Shown in pieces: positions 12,890 to 24,899 of a stretch of 64,000 bases of DNA. The stretch's first letter is position 1; the number at the start of each line of letters is the position of its first letter. Below the pieces are notes generated by a model. The model saw only the letters and a list, made by a program, of their open reading frames with translations, was not told the origin of the DNA and ran no database searches. A program made the translations under genes and the position numbers. The stretch is from the NCBI GenBank assembly GCA_010909165.1, contig MU008156.1, forward strand, positions 310,001 through 374,000, read 5' to 3'. This DNA comes from Anthoceros angustus. Taxonomy: Eukaryota; Streptophyta; Anthocerotopsida; Anthocerotales; Anthocerotaceae.

Positions 12890-14830
12890 TGATGGCCTTC
12901 CGGACTTCACAGCCGATGCCGGGTTGTCTTTTAACAAGCGCCTAAGGGACACCAAGTGTTGTTGGTCCATCATCAAGTCGGCCACCTTGAAAGGGCGGGT
13001 GGTTCTCCTTCGTCAGCGTCGCCTTGACTCCTCGGCGTTTGCCCGCTGTGGTGGTGGCGGACCACCGGTCTGTCGGAGTTCTTCTTGAAGCATCTCGGTC
13101 ACTTCGACCACATCCGGTGGAAGCTGCGGGCGTTGCCGTGGGTGAGTCCGCTTCTCCGGAGACTCCGGTGGCTTTTGGGGTTCTTCTTGGCGGGGCTGCC
13201 CGGTTTAACTCGTCCCTTTGGCGGGTTCGGCTTCCTTCGCGGTGTTCCGTCCTCCGTGTCCAGTGGGACTATCCCCATTTTCTTCCTCTTGTCTCCTCCG
13301 TTCCTTCGCTCCTTTGGCGACTCGGGTTGACACTTCCGGTACCTCGAGTCCGCCTTCTCCTTAGCGAACTTGCCCGTACCACCTCGTTCGAGCTCCTCGG
13401 TGCCTCCTCCCCTCCGCCCGGTTGTCGTCTTCAATTTATGTACGCGCCTTAGGGAGGGCGTGGGTGTGGCTCCCTGCTGGGGTGGCGTGGCGTCGGCGAG
13501 GATTCGGACACAGTCTTGCCATGTGCCGCTTACAATCTCCACCAGGCGTTCAAAGTCCCGTTGCCTTGCGGTGGGGTATGGCGTTGGAGTAGTGCGGGGT
13601 TCCACAGTTCCAGCCACCGCCACGAGAATTCTGGAGGGGCTCCCATGCGGTCTTTGCCAGTCGATGCAGACGGACCAGCTTGTGGGGTACATCGTCACAG
13701 GATCCGTGGTCGGTTGTGCTTCTTGCACTTGGTCATCCTCCCATTCCTCGGACTCTTCCCGTAGTCATACTCCACACGGTTCCGGGCGGAGGCGGTTGGC
13801 CTTGAATGCCCATGTTGGTGACACACGCACACCACAAATGAGTCGGACCGTGGTGGCCACCTTCGCGTTCTTTATCCTTCACGGTTGATCGTCAACTCTT
13901 CCACCTTCTTCATTACCCGTTCTAGATCTTCCCTCAGTCCCGCTACTTCCTTCAAAGGAGCTGGGTCAGGTGGGACCTCTCGTACCGGTGCGGGCATCAT
14001 GACCTCCTTCTTTTCCACCCTCCGCCTGACTACGGGCTTCTTCTTCTTTATTTTTCGGCGGGGTTCTTCTTCTTCCAGGACCTCCTCGGATTCTTCTTCG
14101 GAGTCCTCTTCCTCTTCCTCCCTGCCTCGGTCTCATCATCCTCCTTGTCAGGGTTCTTCATCTTAGTCCGACCCCGTTCTTCTTTTCTTCTTTCCTCCGG
14201 AGAGTCCTCGGCCGTCGTTGGTGCATCGATTCTTCATAGTTCTCCGCCCGGACCGCCTTGCTCACATCTGCCTAGCGGCTGTAGCCATTGGCTTGGATAA
14301 GCCATTGCGAACCAACGTACCCTTTGCATGGTAGTGTGGGTGGGGTCGGTCCGGGCAGAATTCGATGTCGATCCCAACTTCGTCTTGCCCTCGGGTTCTC
14401 GAGTTTGGACAAGGCGTAGCCTTCTTGATCGATTCAATCTTTCTAAAGGCATCCTTCAATCTTGAAGGTTGCGGGGGGTGCGTTACGGGCGGTCGGTATT
14501 TCCTCCGGTACCTGTGCCGGACCTTGGAGCAATTTGAATGACATCCGAACCTTCTCCGTTGAAGTTTGCCGACACGAAATCCTCCACGAAGGTTTGTCTC
14601 TCTCCTTCTTACCTCCAAAGAGAATCGCTTGCTTGGTGCGTTGTTGCCATCGCGCGATCGGTAAGGGTGAGGACCTTACCGCTGACTTGGTCTGTCCTCC
14701 TCTCGATCCGACAACTCCACGCTTACACATTGGGGTGTCCTCGCCTCGAGCTCGTCGTCTCTCACGTGCGCTCGGGCGCTCGGCGATCTGGCGTCCCTCT
14801 CGATTCGTCCTTAACTACCTCCGTCCTCCA
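12890..14830 (-). pseudogene. gag: Ret-A1 gag region (degraded)
   Basis: Minus frames at 13099-13728 (209 aa), 14262-14618 and 14443-14730 are rich in Arg, Lys, Pro and Glu and line up with the gag region of Ret-A2 (22380-23990). A segment near 14400-14470 reads DAFRKIESIKKA, the counterpart of the gag core. A strongly acidic/basic stretch lies at 13990-14180. No intact CCHC knuckle can be read here; a remnant lies in the matching part of Ret-A2. The region is ordinary gag for a Ty3/gypsy element but is heavily frameshifted. Confidence 0.6.
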
Positions 14831-14854
14831 CGCATCCCACGCTTTTACGGGCGA

Positions 14855-14876
14855 TTTCATTCCCAGCAGCGCCAAA
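14855..14876 (-). other. Primer binding site of Ret-A1
   Basis: The minus strand reads TTTTGGCGCTGCTGGGAATG right after the LTR end ...GTCGCGCCACA. It is close to the tRNA-Asp-type site of Athila elements and to the Ret-B and Ret-A2 sites. Confidence 0.75.
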
Positions 14877-17869
14877 ATGTGGCGCGACTTTCGCGGCCGG
14901 CGCGCACAATCCGTGTCGTTGTAGGAAGAGTCCGTTCCCAAAGGAATAGGCTCCGTTTGCGTTTGAGATTCTTCGTCTTACTCGTCCTCGGTCTCGCACA
15001 CACTTAGTTCACGTCTAACTACTCGCGACAAACACGCCGGTGTATGGCCAAGCGTTTAAGACCGTTCGCGTCCGTTCGTTCCGTTTCGTCTCACACCTCG
15101 TCCTCCTCTCTCACTACACTTATCGGTCTTAAGGAAAGGCGGGTTACAGTCCGGACCTCCTCGTTCCGTTCCGGGCCTCTCCGTCCGGGCTCTGCCCGCC
15201 CTCAGTCCTCGGCTCACGTTCGGTCCGTTCGTGGTGGCGGCTCGGGAGCAGGTCCCCGATCACCCTCCTGCACACACCACAACGTTAGGTCGTCACGGGA
15301 CCACATCAATCTCCGGTGCCGTGCACCTTTCGGTGACTCGGGACTCACGTTAGCAGAAGACACACGAGTGCAGAGCGGCATCAACACCAAGAAAGATGAT
15401 TTATTGAGGCGGCCCGGCCCTCTTATACTACGCCGGTCGGCGTCTTTATTACACCCTATTACGGTGACATTTCGGTGCCTAATCGGCCGCCACCTACTTC
15501 CCTCCTCCTATCTCCTTCGCGGTGGGTGGGAAGGTCCAGTTCCCTTGGGATTGGTGGTCCAATCTCCCGCCACAGCATTGCGGCGCGCAATCGGATGATC
15601 GGCGGGACCCCTCCTTTCTCCGGAATCTGTCGGGTTGGGCTCGTGGCGTGCGGCGGCCGCCCGTTACCGTCATCCTCCAGCCTTCCGTGGGTCCCCTCGG
15701 TGGGGCCCCTGTCGCTCCCTAGCGTAAGTCGAGGGGCTCCTCCCTTCTGCAGTCAGGACCTCGAGTCCGGTCTCGACTCCGAACTGAACTCCAAGGGTCG
15801 GTTTATTTCAGTCCGGTGGGTCGGCCTCGTCTCGGGTTCGGACCTCGAGTCAGTCTGTCCGATCTCAAACTCCGGACCCCTTCACCTGGACCTCGTCTTG
15901 CTAGGTCCTCCTCCTTCCCAGACCCTTGTCTTGGTGGGTTGGCTCCTCGGTTGCACCCCTGCGGGCCCCCTCACTCTCGGATCGGGTGGTGGTGAACTTA
16001 CCTTGGGGTCCGCTCCGCTCCTCCGGGGCTCTCTCCCCCGTCGTCTCCAAGCAGGGGCCCCTAGGGTCCTGTCTGTCCCCGTGCCCTTCTTCCCCTCAAG
16101 GCCTTCCGGGCCCGTGTGGCGGGCGAGGCCTCTCGCCGAGCTCGGTGTGGTAATAGGCAAAGTCCGAATCCACTTGTGGATTGCCTCTTCCACGTGTGCG
16201 GGCACCGTCTCCCCGCCATAGTGCTCGGGCTTGCCAGTTGCTCCACCTCCCGGTTGATAGGCGGGCCGGGCTGCTTCTCGTGGTGCCGAGTGCCTCGGTC
16301 ACCTCCTGGTAGTCATTTGTTGCTCCACTTGCTCCAACTCCTCGTTTCCGTTCCGCCTTGCCCCCGTTCCCCTTGACTTCCTCGGTGGACGGCGGCTTCT
16401 TATACTTCCGGCGCCCTGCCTCTTGTCCATTACGGTGTAACTCCGCCATCTCCCGCTGACGGTCGGGCAACCGGCTGCACCCTTCTCCATCTCGGCGTCT
16501 GCTCCTGTTCCGCCGCCTTCACGGCTCTGCCAGGCGGGGCCGCTCTTCGTCGGTTCGCGACCATGTCCTAGACTACCATTCCTCTCGATAGTTTGGGCTG
16601 CGGCTCAAAGTCTCCGGTCCTCCATCTCCTGCTGCTCCACCTCCGGGCTGAGTGGAGATCCTCCATCTCCTTGTGGCGAACTTCTTGGGCTGGTTGGTCG
16701 CTTGCTCGCCACCTCCCTCCATCTTGAGGCGGGCTGGGCGCTCTATCTCGCTCGAAGTCTTGGATTCTCCATTGAGAATTCCTTGCTTGCTCAAGCGTCT
16801 TGGGTTGTAACTCCAAGGTGTCCTTGTCCTCCTCCTGCCGCCTCCCTTCTACCTCCTGCAGTGCACAGGGTCCCCGATTTCCGGGTCTTGGCCTCGATGT
16901 TCTGCACGGCTCGTCGTGCTTGCTCATGACCACTTGCTCGGCCTTGATTGGCCGTGGCTCTCTCGGCCGCCTCCCTCCACGGTTCGATCAGATAGTGATC
17001 GCGATCGGCCGCCGTGGCCTCCGCCTCCTTGGCCACCTTCACACGAGCCTCTCGGCTTGGCTCTGGTCGGTCAGCTGCCTCGCGATCCGCCCGTTACGCT
17101 TGCGCCCGGGCGTCCTCGCTTCTGTGCGCTCGCCCCTGCACTGCGAGGTCCTCCGCGCGCTTGGGCCTCCTTGGGCCTTGGTGTTCCTCCGGTGAAGGAA
17201 TTTAGTCCGGTCCTTGCGGATGGACGGACCTCCCTCTCGCCTCGGCGTTTCCTTCCTCAATCGGCCGAGGCTTGGCCTTCCTTCTCGCCTGGGCTCCTCC
17301 AGCTGCTCTGGAGGAGTACCATGCCTCGGGTGGCTTCTACCTCCACAGGTCTTCTCGGCCATCCCGAGACCCCGAGCATACCGTCCATGGCAGTAGCAGG
17401 ACCGCCGTGTTTCTTCCACGGCGCTGTGATGAGCTCCCACAAAGTCCGTGGCCGGCATCTCACAGTCCGCCAAGGACCTCCATACCATGTCGGAGTAAGT
17501 CGGTGGGTTCTCCGGACCTAATCGGGACCCTTAGGTCACGAGTCTTGGCTCGGAGCTTCCCCTCCTTGGCCCTTTTGGCGCGAGCTCCTTCAGCCCTTTT
17601 CCTCCACAGGGCTCGGAGGAGGTGAGAGTCAGGAGCAAGCCTTTTGCCCCTTCCGGTCGGCAGTGAGGGGCCGGCTCGGGGTGTGCCCGGTGTCCTCCGC
17701 TCCACAGGCGTCCCCTACGCCCTCCTGCTTCCTCCGCCTCTTGCCACTCAGGTGGGCGGGGAAGTGCAACCTCGGCCCAGGGGTCTGCAGCGTTGGCCGT
17801 GGTCTTGCGTCTCTTGGCTCCCCTCAGTCGGCAGGGCTCCCGTGATGGCGGTGGCGAAATTTCTTGGGG
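14877..17869 (-). repeat. 5' LTR of Ret-A1, inner part
   Basis: This is the U5-R side of the 5' LTR, starting at the CA end (14877) and running through a TATA-like box on the minus strand at about 15422-15427. It stops at 17869, where Ret-A2 is inserted. The sequence resumes at 31799 after the 5-bp duplication, and a continuous copy of the same junction can be read in the 3' LTR at about 8095-8160. It holds many short purine-rich frames but no recognisable gene. Confidence 0.85.
17865..17869. other. Target site duplication of Ret-A2, left copy
   Basis: TGGGG immediately precedes the TG of the Ret-A2 5' LTR and is repeated exactly at 31794-31798 after its 3' LTR. A 5-bp duplication is standard for Ty3/gypsy integrase. 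Confidence 0.85.
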
Positions 17870-18919
17870 TGTGGACTACGGACTTCCTGAGGTTAGAAAT
17901 TAGGTAGGGTTTTGTTTTTGTAGGAGTAAAAGGATAAAATGAGGCGAAAAAGGAAATAAGCAGTTAGCACTCGGACGGCACTCGGAGTATACTCGGACTC
18001 GGGAGTGAGCGTGCTAGGACCTCGATGGCGGCGACAGTAGCAGGATAAGTCCGGACCCACTCCGAGACCCCGAGGCGGGATAAATCGCCGAGGTAACTTA
18101 AGTTGGGCGTAGAGGCGGACTGGCGGCATACGTGGGCGACCACGAGTGGAGGGCGGGCATCGTGGTCGGGGCCGTAACCTTGCGAGGCCGTTATAGCGGT
18201 ATTCACCGTGGTTGCAGCGTAAAACAGTAAGGCGGCGTAGGGCGAAATAAGCCATGCAGACCTCGCGATTCTAGACGAGGAAGGCGCCCTCAGCCAGTGA
18301 TTACTCCGGCGTGGTCGCGGAAGAAGGTCATTTCGTGACCTCGAGACAATTCTCGCGATCTCTTGCGCTCCATGATCCGGCTCTGGCGGTATCTCGTGGG
18401 ACACTCGGACGTCTTGGCCGGCTCACCGTTGAGGTCGGGCGGTGAGGCGAAGCGTGCAGCGGTCTCCGGCCGGCTGACAAGCAACCGAGGAGAAGGCGAT
18501 GGCACCCAAAAAGCCAGCGGAAGTTTGGGAGCCATGGAACCTTGTGGAGGCGCAACATTGTGACCCTACTCCGGACTTTGGGCTCAGCTCCGAGGCGGGA
18601 GGTGGTGCGGGGTGGCATTTGGATGTGTTCAGATAGTGCGGACATTTGATAGTGTCACTCAGTCGGGAGTTGGGAAGATCTTTGGCGGTGTCAATAAGGA
18701 GGTGCGGTCAAGAACCTCGGGAGGACCCAAGGCGATGGACCTTGGAGGTCTGAGGCCTACGCCCAAGGAGGAAGAGGGGTGGTGCGGGCCCCTCAAGGCG
18801 AAGGGAAGATAGGGCCGACCACGGCTAAGGCACAGGGCGCGGACCACCAGCGGTTGGGCGATGTCAGGCTGGACGGTCGAGTCGAGGCGGTGGCCGGATC
18901 ATTGTCACTGGAACCTACT

Positions 18920-18942
18920 CACCAAGGTGGATCACCTTGGTG
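18920..18942. repeat. LTR palindrome, copy in Ret-A2 5' LTR
   Basis: CACCAAGGTG-GAT-CACCTTGGTG, a perfect 10-bp inverted repeat around 3 nt. Preserved although its surroundings are full of indels between copies. Confidence 0.9.
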
Positions 18943-21560
18943 ATAATCTATAGTATTCACCTTGTGCTGAGGAAAGGCGGGGTGGGGAAGGATTATCTTA
19001 GCGGTTTAGCGAGGCTCATAGCTCGGGAAGCCCCATCAGGCATCCCCATGCATCCATGTGGGGCATTTGAACTCCTCAGGAAGGAGAGCGGCGCTCGGGC
19101 CCGGAGGCCCTGGTGGAGGCGAGCAAGGCGGAGGAGGCGGTCGAAACCAAGCGGACTCGGGAGGAGGGCAGGAGGATTCGGGACTCCATCGTGGAGCGGA
19201 CCCCCTCACCACCCAGTATGGGAAGCAATTCGCCTCCCTCCTTCCCAACCCAGAGCGGCCGATCCGAGGCGGCCCGGCCGGCCCGCCACGGCCATCACTC
19301 ATGAGGTGCCGGACGAGGAGAGAGCCGAAGACGGCTACCAGCGGCACCCGGTGCGGTACCTCTTCCCTGCCAGGTGGCAAGCGGAGGAAGCGATGGGAGG
19401 CGAAAGGGGCCCGAGGCGGAGGACACGGCCGCATCGAGCGGTCTGTCGCCCGGCGGGGAAGGGGCAAAAGGCGTGCTCCGGACTCCATCACCTCCGAGGC
19501 CCGGGAGGCGGAGAAGGAGCTCATGACCAAAGGGCCAAGGAGGGCTTGAGCTCGGCCACTCGGGACCTAAGGGTCTGATTGGTCGAGAACCCGGTCCGGA
19601 CTTACTCCGGCTGCGGTATGGAGGTCCTTGACGGGCCGTGAGATCGCTCACTCGGACTTTGTGGGAGCCTCACAGGCCGTGGAAGAAACTGCGGTCACAG
19701 CTACCGTCATGGGCGGTATGCTCTGAATACTGTGGGATGGCCGAAGACCCGGAGGTAGAAGCCACCGGGCGCATGGTACTCCTCCGGGAGGCGGTTGGAG
19801 GAGCCCGGGAGGCGAGAAGGGAAGCTCTCGGCGGATTGAGGAAGGAGGCGGGGAGGGAGGTGGTCCATCCGAGAGGACCAAATTCCTTCAGTGGAGGAAG
19901 TGAGCGGACCAAGGAGGCCCAAGGCGGAGGACCTCTGCGGGCGGGCGTGGCGGAGCGAGGGCCGGGCGCAAGCGAGCAGGCGCGGGATCTGGCGGAGGCA
20001 GCCGTGGACGAGCCAAGTGGAGGCTCGGTGAAGGTGGCCAGGAGGCGGAGGCCACGGCGAGGCCGATCGCGATCACTATCGGCGTGATCGGGCCGGTGGA
20101 GGGGGCGGTAGAGCCAGCCAATCGAAGGCGAGCAAGTGGCAGACAAGCAGTCGAGCCGTGAGGAGGCTGAGGCCGGCACCGGGAGATTGGGGACCTCGGG
20201 GGTCAGTGCGGGAGGTAGAAGGCGGCGGCGGAGGCTGGAGGGCAAGGACACCTTGGGTTGCAACTCCAAGATGCATCGGGCGGCGGGGGTTCTCAGAGAA
20301 TCCAAGACTTGACGAGGTAGAGCGCCTCAGCTCCGCTTGAAGGCGGAGGAGAATGGCGGCAGTGCAAGGAGTTCGGCGTCGCAAGGTTGCGGGATGGAGG
20401 AAGCCGAGGAGTCGGACGGGGATCTGCGGCCCGCAAGAAGGAAGTGGCGGACCTCAGGAAAGAATGAGCGGAGGAAGAAAGCCTTTGGAGGAGAGGCTAC
20501 ATTGCTCGTCCGGTTGCGAAGCGGAGCTCGGCTCCATGGCCCATATGGCGGGCTGGAACAACAGCAGGAGGAGGCGTCGGCGGCCGAAGGTTGCAAGGAG
20601 GAGGCGCCTTGGCGGCCTCAAGGAGTCCGCCTACATGGTAAGCTTGGCCAGGAGGCAGGCCGGTGGGCGATCCTCGATTCTGGAGCACCTGGAGGAGGGA
20701 GTGGGTGCTCGGGCTCATGTGGAGGCGATTCGGCAAGTCGATTCCGACTTCGCCTACTACGCAGCTCCTCAAGGCTCTGGAGGTCCTGCGCCACCCTAGG
20801 CGGGAGGTGGACTTCCGGAAGGATGGAAGGAGGAGAGAGAGACGGACCGGGGCAGCCACAGGAGTCTAGGGCTGTTTGATGACAGGAGGAGCAGCGGAGG
20901 AGGCGGGAGGAGGAGGAGGAAGGGTCGCCCGGGTAAGCACTCGGCACCCTCGCATGGAAGGAAGAGGGAGGATCTTGGAGAGGAAGGGAAGGGTGCAAGG
21001 GCATTGGGAACCAAGGGAGGCTCGATGGATGAACCCGTGACCAGCCGGTGAGGAGGCATGCCAGGAGCACGAGGTCCGGACTTTGTCCCGAGACTCACAG
21101 GTCCGGACCCGGAGGACAGTCAGGACCACAGGGCCAGGACCGGGCGGGTCCGAGGCCCAGGACCCGGAGGCCGGACCTGGGAGGGGACTCGGGAGTCGAG
21201 CAGGGTCACAGGTCCAAACTCGGGAGTGGGGAGAGCCACGGTCCTGACGATCCAGCCCTTGGAGGCCCCTGTGAGGGCCCGGGAGAGAAGAGGGAGGCGA
21301 GGAAGACTTGGTGGTGGCCGTTGTCGAGGCCGCCCGGTGGCGCGACTGCAGACCCTCGGGAAGAGGAAGGGTCCCGCCTCGCGGATCATCCGATTGGGTG
21401 CGCCTTGATCGGCGGAGCTCGGCTTTGGGCCCGGTGCCAAGAAGGAAGATCGGGCCATCCAGCAAGCGATAGGCGGAATAGGAGGATAGTAGGCGGTGGT
21501 TAGGGTGCTTGGTGGCCTCATTTCGAATAGAGGTGTAATAAAGGCGCCGACCTTGGCGTA

Positions 21561-21612
21561 GTATAAGAGGGCTAAGGCGCTACAGATAAATCATCTTTCT
21601 CTTGGTGTTGAT
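21561..21612 (+). promoter_or_regulatory. Ret-A2 LTR TATA box and probable transcription start region
   Basis: GTATAAGAGGGCTAAGG is followed by AGATAAATCATCTTTCTCTT. The block is kept at 31204-31255 and 49935-49985 and, in reverse, at about 15422 and 5646. A TATA box about 580 bp before the LTR end fits the U3/R boundary of the element's promoter. The start site itself is inferred. Confidence 0.6.
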
Positions 21613-22143
21613 GCGCGTTCTTGCGAGACCTTTGTGTCTTCTTGCGTGAGTCTGAGTCAGGCGAGCACGGCGACTCGGGAGATTGATCGGGGTCCCGGTG
21701 GCGGACCTAACGTGTTGTGGTGTGTGCGGGAAGGGTGGTTGGTGACCCGTGCTCGTCGAGCCGCGACCCGGCCGACGGTGGGCGTGGCCGGAGGAACTCG
21801 GGAGGCGTCTGAGCCGGACGGAGAGGCCAGCGGAGCAGCGGAGGAGGTCCGGCATGTAACCCAGCGTCTTTCTAAGGCGATGAGTGTAGCGTGAGTGGAG
21901 AGGAAAGGGAGAGTGTGGTGGCGAATGTGAGCGTCTGAGCGACAGGTCCCTAAGCGTTTGGCCATCTGGGCTGTCGGTGAACGTTGCGAGTAGTTAGGCG
22001 TATGTGTGCGTTGAGGTGAGCAGGCGCAAAGTGAGGTAAGAATCACACAAGCAGCAAGCGGGCCTATCATTCCCTTGGGAGCGGACTTCTTCCTACAACG
22101 ACGGGATTGTGCGCGCCGGCAGCCATCGGAAAGTCGCGCCACA

Positions 22144-22172
22144 TTTTGGCCGTTCTTGGGGAATGAAATCGT
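22144..22172 (+). other. Primer binding site of Ret-A2 (eroded)
   Basis: TTTTGGCCGTTCTTGGGGAATG directly follows the LTR end. It is a mutated version of the TTTTGGCGC(C)GCTG..GGGAATG sites of Ret-A1 and Ret-B. Confidence 0.75.
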
Positions 22173-22379
22173 TCCGTAGCGCGTGGATGCGTGGAGGGCG
22201 TGAGGTAGTTAAGGAAGAATTGCTAAGAGAGTCGGACGTTGTGTTGCCGGCGCTCCGGAGCACGTGAGAGGCGGCGAGCTCGAGGCGAGGTCACGAACGC
22301 GGGTAAGTGCGGTGGGGTCGGATCGTGAGGAGGAAGCAGCAGGCGGTGGCGATGAGGCGGTTCCTCACCCGGCTACAGC

Positions 22380-23990
22380 GATGGCAACAACGACCAAACA
22401 AGCCTCCCTCTTGGGGGAAGAAGGAGGCGGGATAAAACCTTTGTTGAGGATTTCGTATCGAGCTTCAACGGAGAAGGTCGGATGCAGCTAATCCATGTTC
22501 CAAGGGGTCCTCGGGGACAGCGGTGGTAGGAAGAATCGACCACCCAGGCGCTCCCCTGCGACCTTGAGCAAGGATGCCTTCTTAGAAAGATTCCGAATCG
22601 ATCGGAAGAATATCTGTCAAGCTTGAGAACCTAAAGAGGGCAAGACGGAAAAGTTGGGATCGTACATCGAGCGGTTCTATGCCCTCCGGATCGGCACCCC
22701 ACCCACACCACGATGCGGTGCGTTGGTTCGCAGCCTACCTAATGGCTAAGCATGTCTTTGTTGCTTGCAGAAGGATGTGAGTAAGGCGAAAGGAAAACTA
22801 CGAAGAATCGATGCACCAACGAAGCGAGAACGACTCAGGAGGAAAGAAGAAGAAGAAGGCGGAATCGGAATCAAGATGAAGAGCCCTCGGAAGGAGAGGA
22901 GGAAGAGGCGGTCACTTGAGGAGGAGGAGGAGATTTCGAGCAGAATCAAGCCTCCACGGAGGCGGAGCCGTCGCAAAACAAGAAGAAGGTGTGGTGAAGC
23001 GGGCGGAAGAAGGAGGTCATGATACTAGCTCGGTCGAGGCCTTCGGACGCCCCTTTGAAAGAGGTAGCTGGGTTGAGGGAAGACCTGGAGAGAGTCATAA
23101 AAAAGGTGGAAGAGTTGACGATCAATCAGGTGAAAGATCGTGAGCGACGCAAGGTGGCCACCACGGTCGGGACTCATTTATGGTGTGCGGTGTGTGCCAC
23201 CATGGGCACTCGAGTGCCCCTCCGGACCCGTGAACCGGTGGAGACGACTATGAGGAGGGCACGAGGTGGGAGGATGCCTGTGCAAGAAGCACCCGGGGCG
23301 CGATCCACGATGTATCCGGCCGGAGGTCCATCCATACACCTCGATGCAACCTCGAATGGGAGGACCTCCGGCATTCTTGAGCGGTGGTCTGCTGGGCTGG
23401 GAACCGGACACTACTCCAACGCCATACCCCACGGACAAGGTAACGGAGACTTTGAACTGTGTGGAGATTATGGCAGTGGGGCACATGCCCGGTACCACAG
23501 AATCCTCTCGAGGACGTGCAGCTCAAACCCGGTGGGAGCCAAGACCGACGCCCCTCCTAAGGCGGCGCTGTGCATTGAAGGCCTGGCGGGCGGGTGGGAG
23601 GCACCGAGGACAGGCGAGGTGGTGCGAAGCAAGTTCGGCAAGGAAGAAGGCGGACTGGAGTCTTGGAAGTGTCAACCCGAGTCGCGAAAGGAGCGGAAGG
23701 AGCAGGCGGTGTAAGAGGAAGAAAAATGGGGATAGTCCACGGATACGGAGGACGGAACACCCTGAAGGAAGCCGAACCCGCCAAAGAGGGCGAGTTAAAC
23801 CGGGCAGCCGCGGAAGAAACCCCAAAAGCCACGGAGTCTCGGGAGGCGGACTCACCTACGCAAGCGCGATTCCACCGGATGTGGTTCGGGAAGTGGAGAT
23901 GCTTCAAGAAGAACTCCCGGGACCAGTGGTCCGGCCACCACGAGATGGCAAGCCGGAGACAAAGGCAGCGTGGCCGACGGAGAACCGGCC
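22380..23990 (+). pseudogene. gag: Ret-A2 gag region (degraded)
   Basis: After the primer site the plus strand carries broken gag sequence. AFLERFRIDRKN and LGSYIERFYALRIG (about 22575-22700) resemble the conserved core of retrotransposon gag. The Lys/Arg/Glu-rich frame at 22765-23022 is a probable nucleic-acid-binding linker. At 23180-23215 the sequence encodes a CCHC-like remnant (CAVC...GH) split by a frame change. Gag would form the particle and bind RNA. The minus-strand copy in Ret-A1 (12890-14830) aligns with it. Several stops and frameshifts rule out a functional product as read. Confidence 0.65.
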
Positions 23991-24194
23991 CCGGTGGCCG
24001 ACTTGATGATGGACCAACAACACTTGGTGTCCCTTAGGCGGTTGTTAAAGGACAAGTATCGGCGAAGTCCGGAAGGCCATCGGGAAACGCAACCACGTCG
24101 GAACTCCTTGGTGGGAAGGGCAGAACGTGGAGGTAAGGTGGTATCTCATACGGACCACAGGGGCGCCGATGGTGCGGTGGAAGTGCGTGTGTAA

Positions 24195-24510
24195 TTAAAA
24201 GCGTGCCTCTAGACACGGGGTCGGAGTGAACCTCATCAAGGCCACGCAAGGCAGTGGGGTTCACCACCTTGAGCCATCCACCAAAACCCTCGGGATGGCG
24301 GACATGTCGCGCGCGCCGCAGGAGTTGTCAGTCCAAGCCACCATAGCGAGCCCCTATACATTAGATTTTGTCGTCATCGGACCATGGACCTCAGGGTATG
24401 AGGTCTGTTGGCGACCTTGGCTGGCCTCGCTCGAGACAAAACTACACTTCGGACGGAAGGAAATACACTTCAAGCCGGTGGGATCGAAGGTGAGGGAAGG
24501 ACGGTAGCGA
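24195..24510 (+). pseudogene. pro: Ret-A2 aspartic protease (degraded)
   Basis: At about 24207-24235 the plus strand reads VPLDTGSE, the retropepsin active site, then a stop, with NLIKAT continuing in another frame. Further on, YTLDFVVIG, GYEVCWRPWLASLETKLHF and GRKEIHFKPVGS correspond to the flap-side and C-terminal parts of the protease (typically YDVLLGRPWL). The enzyme would cut the polyprotein. One or more indels inactivate it. Confidence 0.75.
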
Positions 24511-24899
24511 TTACAGGTAAGGACACGCGTGTGGAGAAACCGGCACTGAGGGTACACCTGAGGCAGTGGGGACGATGAGCGAGGATACGAATGAGGACTA
24601 CCCTTTCCCAAAATCACGTGGTCGAGAGGAGGAGATGGATTCTGGGAGGGACGCCTTTGGAGGCGGAGGTGGGCGAGGAGGTCATCGATTGTTTTAGGGT
24701 GGACTCGGCGGAACAAGAGCCGGGAAGGCAATCAAGAGGAGGTCCAGGAGGAGGAAGGTGGCGAGAAGTAACCGTTTCACCCGAGCTCTTTCGGGAGTGG
24801 GGAATGCGTGAAGATGAACCTCGGATGGAGGCGGCGGCGGACGTAGCAGCGAAGAGAGGCAGTCAATCGGACGATGTGGAAGGCGTGGAGGTTCGCCCG

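Larger units (their letters stand above)
17870..22143 (+). repeat. 5' LTR of Ret-A2 (4.3 kb)
   Basis: It begins TGTGGACTACGGACTTCC and ends GTCGCGCCACA. Inside, in order, are an AT-rich start, the 23-bp palindrome (18920-18942), a long Arg/Glu-rich pseudo-coding tract (about 19000-20900), GGTCCGGACC-rich sequence (21060-21240), a TATA box (21562-21568) and U5. At over 4 kb it is unusually long for an LTR. The pseudo-coding tract has a coiled-coil-like bias but no identifiable domain. Confidence 0.88.

Noticed and set aside
15475-16221. A 248-codon frame in the Ret-A1 5' LTR as a gene
   Set aside because: It lies on the strand opposite to the element, in LTR sequence, and is not maintained in the other LTR copies. 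Pro/Ser/Arg-rich translation of purine/pyrimidine-skewed DNA explains it.
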